A DNA stretch of 64,000 bases from Amycolatopsis acididurans. Lineage in GTDB: Bacteria; Actinomycetota; Actinomycetes; Mycobacteriales; Pseudonocardiaceae. Position numbers and translations under genes: made by a program. Shown one piece after another: positions 39,986 through 46,402 of this stretch (within the stretch, counting starts at the first letter, position 1; each line of letters begins with the position of its first letter). Location of the stretch: the NCBI RefSeq assembly GCF_012328925.1, contig NZ_JAAXLS010000001.1, forward strand, positions 248,001 to 312,000, given 5' to 3'. Below the pieces are notes generated by a model. The model was not told the origin of the DNA. It was given only the letters and a program-made list of their open reading frames with translations, and made no database searches.

Positions 39986-41542
39986 ATGCGCAGAATTCCC
40001 GCCGACGTGATCGCACGCTACGAGGCCGAAGGCTGGTGGACGCGAGACACCATCGGCGAGATGCTCGCCCGCGGGCTCGCGGAGGCACCGGACGAGCCGT
40101 TCCGCGTCCATTCCGCCGTGCGCCCGTGGTCGGGCACCTTCCGCGACGTGGAAACCGTCGCGCGGCGGCTGGCGGCCGGACTGCGCGCCCGCGGTGTGGG
40201 GCCCGGCGACGTCGTGGCGTTCCAGCTGCCCAACTGGATGGAAGCCGCGGCCGTGTTCTGGGCCTCGGCGTTTCTCGGCGCGGTCGTCGTGCCGATCGTG
40301 CACTTCTACGGGCGCAAGGAGATCTCCTACATCCTGAAGGCCGCCGAGCCACGCGTGTTCGTCACCGCGGAACGCTTCGGGCGGATGGAGTTCCAGCCCG
40401 GCTTGTTCACCGGGGTGCCCATCGTCGGCGTCGTCGGCAAGGACTTCGGCGAGCTGCTCGCCGACGAGCCGATGCCCGGTGTGCTCACGACCGACGCCGC
40501 GCGGCCCGCGTTGATCGCCTTCACCTCCGGCACCACCCGCGATCCCAAAGGGGTCGTCCACAGTCACCAGACGCTGGGCTTCGAGACGCGTCAGCTCGCC
40601 GGCCGCTATCCGCCCGACCGCGGGCTCCAGCTCACCTCGGCGCCGGTCGGGCACTTCATCGGGATGATCAACGCGTTCCTGATCCCGGTGCTGGAGAGCA
40701 GCGCGATCCACCTTGCCGACGTCTGGGATCCGCAACTGGTGCTTTCGCTGATCGCGCGTGACGGGCTCAGTGTCGGCGGCGGCGTGCCCTACTACCTGAC
40801 CAGCCTGCTCGACCATCCCGGCTTCACTCCGGAGCACTTGCGGGGGATGAAATACGCCGGACTCGGCGGCGCCGCCGTCCCGTCCGCGGTCACCACGCGC
40901 CTGGCGAGCCTTGGCATCACGGTGTTCCGCGCCTACGGCAGTACGGAGCATCCCTCGATCACCGCCTCGGAGCACACCGCGCCGGAGGACAAGCGGCTGC
41001 ACACCGACGGAAACCCGTGCCCCGGCGTGGAGATCCGGCTCGCCGAGGACGGCGAGATCATCTCGCGTGGCCCGGATCTGTGCGTCGGCTACACCGACGA
41101 GGGCCTCACCGCGCGTGCGTTCGACGACGAAGGCTGGTACCACACCGGCGATATCGGGGTGCTGGACGAGGACGGCTACCTCACCATCACCGACCGCAAG
41201 GCCGACGTGATCATCCGCGGCGGGGAGAACATCAGCGCGCTGGAAGTCGAGGACATGCTGCTCGGCCTGCCCGCCGTCGCCGAGGCCGCGGTGATCTCCG
41301 CGCCGGACGACCGGCTCGGCGAGCACGCCGCGGCGTTCCTCCGGCTCCGGGCCGGATGTTCGCTGCCGACGCTGGACGAGGTCCGCGCGCACCTGGACCG
41401 GGCGGGCCTGGCGAGACAGAAATGGCCCGAGGAACTGCGCGAGGTCGAGGACTTTCCGCGCACCGCGAGCGGCAAGGTGCAGAAGTTCCGGCTCCGTGAG
41501 TCATTGCGGCTCGCGGGTGAAGAGAATAACATTCTCTCGTAG
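39986..41542 (+). CDS. Acyl-CoA synthetase (AMP-binding), 518 aa
   Basis: ANL-family ligase: FTSGTTRDPKGVVHSH (phosphate loop, near residue 180), YGSTEHPS (A5), WYHTGDIGVLDEDGYLTITDR (A7/A8), KADVIIRGGENISALEVE, and the catalytic Lys in RTASGKVQKFRLRE. ATG 39986 has CGGAG upstream. Unusually, the last codons (GEENNILS then TAG) are formed by a perfect GAGAAT operator dyad, so the C-terminal tail is constrained by a regulatory site. It heads a five-gene operon with an amidohydrolase, a second synthetase, a small protein and a Rieske ferredoxin. Confidence 0.92.
   Translation: MRRIPADVIARYEAEGWWTRDTIGEMLARGLAEAPDEPFRVHSAVRPWSGTFRDVETVARRLAAGLRARGVGPGDVVAFQLPNWMEAAAVFWASAFLGAVVVPIVHFYGRKEISYILKAAEPRVFVTAERFGRMEFQPGLFTGVPIVGVVGKDFGELLADEPMPGVLTTDAARPALIAFTSGTTRDPKGVVHSHQTLGFETRQLAGRYPPDRGLQLTSAPVGHFIGMINAFLIPVLESSAIHLADVWDPQLVLSLIARDGLSVGGGVPYYLTSLLDHPGFTPEHLRGMKYAGLGGAAVPSAVTTRLASLGITVFRAYGSTEHPSITASEHTAPEDKRLHTDGNPCPGVEIRLAEDGEIISRGPDLCVGYTDEGLTARAFDDEGWYHTGDIGVLDEDGYLTITDRKADVIIRGGENISALEVEDMLLGLPAVAEAAVISAPDDRLGEHAAAFLRLRAGCSLPTLDEVRAHLDRAGLARQKWPEELREVEDFPRTASGKVQKFRLRESLRLAGEENNILS
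41522..41536. promoter_or_regulatory. Perfect GAGAAT-AAC-ATTCTC palindrome inside the end of FadD
   Basis: Second perfect copy in the window. It lies within the last codons of the synthetase gene and 23-37 bp upstream of the amidohydrolase ATG, so it can regulate an internal promoter that drives 41559 onward separately. Confidence 0.75.
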
Positions 41543-41558
41543 AGCAAAGGAGGATCTC

Positions 41559-42737
41559 ATGGTTTCGCGAGTACTGCCGTACCCGCTGTTCGATGCGGAC
41601 AACCACCTGTACGAGACCGAGGAATCGCTCACCAAGTACCTGCCGAAGGAGTACGCGGGGGCCATCCAGTACGTGCAGGTCAACGGCCGCACGAAGATCG
41701 CCATCCGGGGTCAGATCAGCGACTACATCCCCAACCCGACCTTCGAGGTCGTCGCCCGCCCCGGTGCGATGGAGGAGTACTTCAAGATCGGCAACCCGGA
41801 GGGCAAGAGCCGCCGGGAGATCTTCGGTGAGCCGATGCGGTCGGTGCCGGCGTACCGCGAGCCGGGCCCGCGCCTGGAGCTGATGGACGAGCTCGGAGTG
41901 GACCGCACCCTGATGTTCCCGACGCTGGCGAGCCTGGTCGAGGAACGCATGCGCGACGATCCGGAACTGATCCACGTCGTGGTGCACTCGCTCAACCAGT
42001 GGCTGCACGAGGTCTGGGGCTTCAACTACAAGGACCGGATCTTCACCACGCCCGTGATCAGCCTGCCCATTGTGGACAAGGCGATCGCCGAGCTGGAATG
42101 GTGCCTCGAGCGCGGCGCCAAGGCCATTCTCGTGCGGCCGGCCCCCGTCCCCGGCTTCCTCGGTCCGCGCTCGTTCGCGCTGCCCGAGTTCGACCCGTTC
42201 TGGAAGAAGGCGGAGCAGGCCGGCGTTCTCGTCGCGATGCACTCCTCCGACAGTGGATACGCGCGCTACACCAGTGAATGGGAGGGCGGCCGCACCGAGA
42301 TGCTGCCGTTCAAGCCGAACGCCTTCCGCATGATCGGGGAGTGGCGTCCGGTCTCGGACGCGGTGGCCTCGTGGGTCTGCCACGGCGCGCTGTACCGGTT
42401 CCCGGAACTGAAGGTCGCCGTGATCGAGAACGGTTCGGCGTGGCTGGAGCCGCTGCTGGAAACCCTTGCCGACATCTACAAGAAGATGCCGCAGGAGTTC
42501 CCCGGCGACCCGGTCGAGATGGTCAAGAACCGCATCCACGTCAGCCCGTTCTACGAGGAGGACCTCGGTCACCTCACGAATCTGATCGGCGTCGAGCGGG
42601 TGCTGTTCGGTTCGGACTATCCGCACCCCGAGGGGCTCGCGCACCCGACGACCTTCGTCGACGCGCTCAAGGGCCTCGACGAGGAGGAGAAGGCCAAGGT
42701 CATGGGCGGCAACCTCGCCCGGCTGATGGGAATGTGA
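41559..42737 (+). CDS. Amidohydrolase_2/ACMSD-like TIM-barrel enzyme, 392 aa
   Basis: Metal motif LFDADNHLYETEESL (D-x-N-H-x-x-E) at the N-terminus, VAMHSSDSGY with the His ligand near residue 227, and RVLFGSDYPHPEG with the conserved Asp near residue 350. It belongs to the same family as 13337-14632 but is clearly a divergent paralogue. Start ATG 41559 has AAAGGAGG 4-12 bases upstream, a very strong ribosome site. Role: hydrolysis or decarboxylation of a ring-cleavage or CoA-ester intermediate, suggested by flanking synthetases. Confidence 0.87.
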   Translation: MVSRVLPYPLFDADNHLYETEESLTKYLPKEYAGAIQYVQVNGRTKIAIRGQISDYIPNPTFEVVARPGAMEEYFKIGNPEGKSRREIFGEPMRSVPAYREPGPRLELMDELGVDRTLMFPTLASLVEERMRDDPELIHVVVHSLNQWLHEVWGFNYKDRIFTTPVISLPIVDKAIAELEWCLERGAKAILVRPAPVPGFLGPRSFALPEFDPFWKKAEQAGVLVAMHSSDSGYARYTSEWEGGRTEMLPFKPNAFRMIGEWRPVSDAVASWVCHGALYRFPELKVAVIENGSAWLEPLLETLADIYKKMPQEFPGDPVEMVKNRIHVSPFYEEDLGHLTNLIGVERVLFGSDYPHPEGLAHPTTFVDALKGLDEEEKAKVMGGNLARLMGM

Positions 42738-42746
42738 GCCGACACC

Positions 42747-44177
42747 ATGGACTGGGAGACCATCCCCGCGATGGTCGCCAGCGCCGGCGATCGTTTCGGT
42801 TCGGCCGAGGCGGTCGTCGACGGCTCGCTCCGGCTCTCGTTCGCCGAACTGGCCGAGCGGGTCCGGGTCGCGGCGGGAGCCTATGCCTCGGCGGGCATCA
42901 GGAAGGGCGACCGGGTCGCGGTCTGGGCGCCCAACTCCGCCGAGTGGATCATCGCGGCGTTCGGGCTCGTCACCGCGGGTGGCGTACTGGTCCCGGTGAA
43001 CACGCGGTTCCGGGCCGGCGAGGCAGGCGACATCATCCGCCGTAGCGGGTCGAAGATCCTGCTCGTCCAAAAAGGATTTCTCGGCCAGGACTACCTCGCC
43101 CCGCCCGGCGTGCCGGTGATCGATCTCAAGTCCGACTTCCTCGCCGGCGGCTCGCCCTATGTCTGCGGAGGCATACGCGGCGAGGACATCGCCGACGTGG
43201 TGTTCACCTCCGGCACGACCGGCAGGCCCAAGGGCGCGATGATGAACCATCGGCAGAGCCTGCGGCTGTACGCGGAATGGTGCGATCTGGCGGACCTGCG
43301 CGAGGGTGACCGGTACCTGCTCGTCAACCCGTTCTTCCACACCTTCGGCTACAAGGCGGGCCTGATCGCGTCGATGATCAGGGGTGCGACGATGCTGCCC
43401 GTGCCGGTGTTCGACGTGCCGCACGTGCTCGATGTGATCGAGCGGGAACGGGTGACGATGCTGCCCGGCCCGCCCACGCTGTACCACTCGCTGCTGCAGG
43501 CGCGCCACGATCGCGATCTGTCCTCGCTGCGCGCGGCGGTGACCGGCGCCGCCGACATTCCGGTGGAGCTGATCCGCCGCATCCGCAACGAACTTCCCTT
43601 CCAGTCGATCATGACCGGTTACGGGCTGACCGAATGCGGTACCGCGACCGCGTCGCGGCGCTGGGACTCCTTCGAGGACATCGCGACGACGGTCGGCACC
43701 CCGTGCGAGGGAGTGGAGATCCGTATCGCCGGCGACGGCGAGGTGCTCGTGCGCGGATACTCGGTGATGCAGGGATATCTGGACGACCCGGAGGCCACCA
43801 GGGCGGCGATCGACACGGACGGCTGGCTGCACACCGGCGATCTCGGTTCGGTCGACGAGCGCGGGCATCTGCGCATCATCGGCCGCAAGAAGGACATGTT
43901 CATCGTCGGCGGCTTCAACGCCTATCCCGCCGAGATCGAGGGCTTCCTGCTGGAGCATCCCGCCGTCGCACAGGCGGCGGTGATCGGCGTGCCCGACGAC
44001 CGGCTCGGCCAGGTGGGCAAGGCGTTCGTCGTCGCGCGTGCCCCGGTGTCGGAGCGGGAACTGCTCGACTGGGCGAAGAAGCGGATGGCGGGTTTCAAGG
44101 CGCCCCGGTATGTGGAATTCCTCGACGAGCTTCCGCTCAACAGCACGGGCAAGGTCATGAAGGATCGGTTGCGATGA
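42747..44177 (+). CDS. Acyl-CoA synthetase (FadD3-like), 476 aa
   Basis: ANL ligase slightly shorter than average: FTSGTTGRPKGAMMNH (phosphate loop), MTGYGLTECGTAT (A5), WLHTGDLGSVDERGHLRIIGRKKDM (A7/A8), GGFNAYPAEIE and the C-terminal catalytic Lys in NSTGKVMKDRLR. It starts at ATG 42747, 9 bp after the amidohydrolase, and ends in an ATGA overlap. The pattern resembles the FadD3 group, which activates indanedione-propanoate-type acids, but this is only a family-level resemblance. Confidence 0.9.
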   Translation: MDWETIPAMVASAGDRFGSAEAVVDGSLRLSFAELAERVRVAAGAYASAGIRKGDRVAVWAPNSAEWIIAAFGLVTAGGVLVPVNTRFRAGEAGDIIRRSGSKILLVQKGFLGQDYLAPPGVPVIDLKSDFLAGGSPYVCGGIRGEDIADVVFTSGTTGRPKGAMMNHRQSLRLYAEWCDLADLREGDRYLLVNPFFHTFGYKAGLIASMIRGATMLPVPVFDVPHVLDVIERERVTMLPGPPTLYHSLLQARHDRDLSSLRAAVTGAADIPVELIRRIRNELPFQSIMTGYGLTECGTATASRRWDSFEDIATTVGTPCEGVEIRIAGDGEVLVRGYSVMQGYLDDPEATRAAIDTDGWLHTGDLGSVDERGHLRIIGRKKDMFIVGGFNAYPAEIEGFLLEHPAVAQAAVIGVPDDRLGQVGKAFVVARAPVSERELLDWAKKRMAGFKAPRYVEFLDELPLNSTGKVMKDRLR

Positions 44178-44632
44178 AACTCCTGACCGCGGACCAGGCG
44201 CTGGCCGGTGGTTCGGCCGGTGCCGCCCGGGGCTGGACCGCGGCGGAGTACCGGTCGGTATTCGGCTGGGACGTCGGCAAGAGCGACGGGCGGATCGTGC
44301 TCACACTCGGCCGCGGCGTGGTGGCGCTGCTGGTGCCGGTGCCGGTCGCGATGCGGGTCGTGCCGCGGCTGAAACGGCTCGACGCTGTCGGGCCGGTGTT
44401 CGCCGAGGCCGGTGACGAGCCGCACTGGGTGCTGCTCGCCGATGCCAACGAATTCGTGACCACCGCGGGCGACGTGCCGAAGGGAATCGTCGTACTCGGG
44501 GCAGGGCAACGGATTCCGGTACCGTGCGCCGAGACACGGGCGTCCGGGCCGCGCTGGATCGTGCCGCCCGATCCCCGGCGGCGGTGGCTGCCGACGTTGA
44601 GCACGGTACTGACGGCGATCTGGCGCGTATGA
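44174..44632 (+). CDS. Hypothetical protein between FadD and the Rieske ferredoxin, 152 aa
   Basis: Family not recognised. Compact alpha/beta protein: RGWTAAEYRSVFGWDVGKSDGRIVLTLGRGVVALLVPVPVA, then HWVLLADANEFVTTAGDVPKG, and a C-terminal RWIVPPDPRRRWLPTLSTVLTAIW. The last part resembles short actinobacterial proteins that end in a WxVPPDP motif. It has no signal peptide or long membrane helix. The start ATG 44174 overlaps the synthetase stop and its stop overlaps the ferredoxin ATG, so it is a true coupled operon member. Confidence 0.7.
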   Translation: MKLLTADQALAGGSAGAARGWTAAEYRSVFGWDVGKSDGRIVLTLGRGVVALLVPVPVAMRVVPRLKRLDAVGPVFAEAGDEPHWVLLADANEFVTTAGDVPKGIVVLGAGQRIPVPCAETRASGPRWIVPPDPRRRWLPTLSTVLTAIWRV

Positions 44633-44940
44633 CGGTTTTCGACCTCGGTCGCGCGGACGAGGTGCTGGCCGGCGGACGCGCGCGGGTGACCCTCGGGCCG
44701 GACGAGACGCCGGTGCTGATCGTGCGCACCTGGCGCGGCGTCTTCGCGATGCGCAACAGCTGCCCGCACCGCGCCCGCCCGCTGGACGAGGCCACCGTGC
44801 GCGGCCGGCTGGTGCGCTGTCCCTTTCACGGCAGGGAATACGACCTGCGCGGGGGCCGCTGCCGTTCAGCTCCGCGCGAACCGGGGCTGCGTGTGTACCG
44901 GGCGTGGATCCGGGGTGGGCGATTGTTCGTGGCACTGTGA
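44629..44940 (+). CDS. Rieske [2Fe-2S] ferredoxin, 103 aa
   Basis: Small Rieske protein with both ligand pairs: C45-P-H47 and C64-x2-H67, in NSCPHRARPLDE and RCPFHGREYD. Length fits dioxygenase-type Rieske ferredoxins or NirD-like proteins. It starts at ATG 44629 in an ATGA overlap; a longer reading from 44524 is shadow. It may supply electrons to the Rieske oxygenase at 5332-6594, the only such oxygenase in the window, although the two are 38 kb apart. Confidence 0.87.
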   Translation: MTVFDLGRADEVLAGGRARVTLGPDETPVLIVRTWRGVFAMRNSCPHRARPLDEATVRGRLVRCPFHGREYDLRGGRCRSAPREPGLRVYRAWIRGGRLFVAL

Positions 44941-44943
44941 GTT

Positions 44944-44963
44944 CTGTCAGGGTAGCCTGACAG
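44944..44963. promoter_or_regulatory. Perfect palindrome overlapping a leaderless -10
   Basis: CTGTCAGG-GTAG-CCTGACAG, 8-4-8 perfect arms, ending one base before the ATG of 44965. TAGCCT (44953-44958) within it lies at -12 to -7 from that ATG, exactly where a -10 element of a leaderless transcript belongs. Confidence 0.7.
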
Positions 44964-44964
44964 C

Positions 44965-45609
44965 ATGGACTTGTGGGAAGAAGGACAGCGGGCGTGGCAC
45001 CGGCTGTCGGGATGGCGTCAGGCCCCGAGCGGGGGTGAGGACGCGCTGGCCGCGTTGACCGATCTCGGTCTCGTGCGGCGCTCGCTGGACCAGGTCGAGC
45101 TGGACGCGGTGCGGGAAGCGCGCGGGCATCGCAGGTCGTGGTCGGAGATCGCCGTGCGGCTGGGTGTCACCCGGCAGTCCGCGTGGGAGCGGTGGCGCGA
45201 CGTCGACGAAGCGGTGGGGCGTGCTTCCGGGGAACAGGAGAGCGCGGCCGCGATTCGCGAGGCGGCCATCGGCGAGGTCGCGAGGGCGCGCCGGCGGGCC
45301 GGCACGGTGAAGGTGCCGGACGTGGTCGGCCTGTCCTGGGACAATGCGCGTTCGGCGTTGGTGCGCAAGGATCTCGTGCCCGCGACGCCGGATCCGGACG
45401 ACCTGCCGCTGGCCGCGATCGGGTGGCCGGGTGGCGTGGTGACCGACCAGAGCCCGGAATCGGGGGCGAAGGTGGAGCGCGGTTCGACGGTCACGCTGTG
45501 GATCGACCGCAGCGGCGGTTCGGGCGTGCGTGAGCCCCGCCGCCCGAAGCCGGATCCGAAAACCGGCCGCAAACTACGGGACGAGATCACCGACGACGCG
45601 GTGACCTGA
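44965..45609 (+). CDS. HTH plus PASTA domain protein, 214 aa
   Basis: N-terminal helical domain with a helix-turn-helix-like segment RSWSEIAVRLGVTRQSAWERW (about residues 57-77), then a PASTA domain from VPDVVGLSWDNARSALVRK through VVTDQSPESGAKVERGSTVTLWID (about residues 115-180) and a basic tail. No membrane helix. It starts at ATG 44965. The palindrome ending one base before the ATG suggests the protein binds its own promoter. PASTA domains bind cell-wall fragments in kinases and PBPs; what a cytosolic one binds is unknown. Confidence 0.87.
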   Translation: MDLWEEGQRAWHRLSGWRQAPSGGEDALAALTDLGLVRRSLDQVELDAVREARGHRRSWSEIAVRLGVTRQSAWERWRDVDEAVGRASGEQESAAAIREAAIGEVARARRRAGTVKVPDVVGLSWDNARSALVRKDLVPATPDPDDLPLAAIGWPGGVVTDQSPESGAKVERGSTVTLWIDRSGGSGVREPRRPKPDPKTGRKLRDEITDDAVT

Positions 45610-45634
45610 GCGGCTGCCTGGCCGAGTGCTCAGG
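45605..45634. terminator. Weak convergent inverted repeat
   Basis: CCTGAGC (45605-45611) and GCTCAGG (45628-45634), 7-bp perfect arms and a 16-nt loop. It covers the stop codons of both the PASTA gene and the methyltransferase, suggesting a shared terminator. Confidence 0.4.
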
Positions 45635-46274
45635 ATTCCTGGGGTTTGTGCATCAGCAGGTAGCCGTGGCGGAAGCGCTCGTCTTCGTGCGGCTCGCGCA
45701 GCATCCTGCCGATCTCGGCGAATCCGGCCTGGCGCAACAGTTCCGCGAGACGGTCGGGCGGCCAGCGATAGGCGAGCGCGACTTTGTGGTCGGCTGCTTG
45801 CGGCTGCGGGTCGTCGCCGGCGAGGAAACCGAGCAGCAGGTGGCCGCCCGGTGCGAGCACGCGGCCGAACTCGGCGAACACGGCCGGCAGCTCTCGCGGT
45901 GGCAGGTGGATGGTGGAGAAGAACGCGAGAATGCCGCCGAGTGAGCCGGTGTCCAGGTCGAGGGCGGTCATCGAGCCCTCGTCGAACCGCAGGTCCGGAT
46001 GTTCCTGGCGGGCCAGGGCGACCATCTCGGGGGACAGGTCGATGCCGAAGGTGACCGGCCCGAGCGCGTGCAGGTGGGCGGTCACGTGGCCGGGCCCGCA
46101 CCCGATGTCGGCGACGGGCCCGGCGTCGTGCGCCCGCACGAGCTCGGCGAACGCGGCCAGCAGTGCGCGCTCCAGCGGCAGGATCTCGAGCACGTCGCGG
46201 AAAAGCTCGGCGTAGAGCGAGGCGACGGAGTCGTAGGCGGCCCTGGTGTCGCGCAAGAGGAAGGATTCACTCAC
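45630..46274 (-). CDS. Class I SAM-dependent methyltransferase, 214 aa
   Basis: Rossmann-like methyltransferase: motif I VADIGCGPGHVTAHL near residue 56, motif II FGIDLSPEMVALAR, post-I FDEGSMTALDL, and the LPAVFAEFGRVLAPGGHLLLGF strand-helix pair. Single-domain member with no recognisable substrate domain. GTG 46274 is chosen because the family core begins shortly after; TACGAT lies 7 bases before it, so it may be leaderless. It stands between a convergent PASTA gene and the terminator of the MMPL gene and appears monocistronic. Confidence 0.85.
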   Translation of the reverse strand: MSESFLLRDTRAAYDSVASLYAELFRDVLEILPLERALLAAFAELVRAHDAGPVADIGCGPGHVTAHLHALGPVTFGIDLSPEMVALARQEHPDLRFDEGSMTALDLDTGSLGGILAFFSTIHLPPRELPAVFAEFGRVLAPGGHLLLGFLAGDDPQPQAADHKVALAYRWPPDRLAELLRQAGFAEIGRMLREPHEDERFRHGYLLMHKPQES

Positions 46275-46360
46275 GGCGCGAATCGTAGCCGCGGCAGACG
46301 GTGCCATCGAGCACATTCGGCTCGCCGTGCGCACGGTTGTGCCGCAACCGGGCCGGTACC

Positions 46361-46396
46361 GGCGGGAGCCCGGCTCATGTGATCCGGGCTCCCGCC
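46361..46396. terminator. Terminator of the MMPL gene
   Basis: Perfect 13-bp stem with a 10-nt loop (left arm GGCGGGAGCCCGG), 6 bp past the MMPL stop codon at 46403 on the minus strand. Confidence 0.8.
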
Positions 46397-46402
46397 GGGT
46401 GC

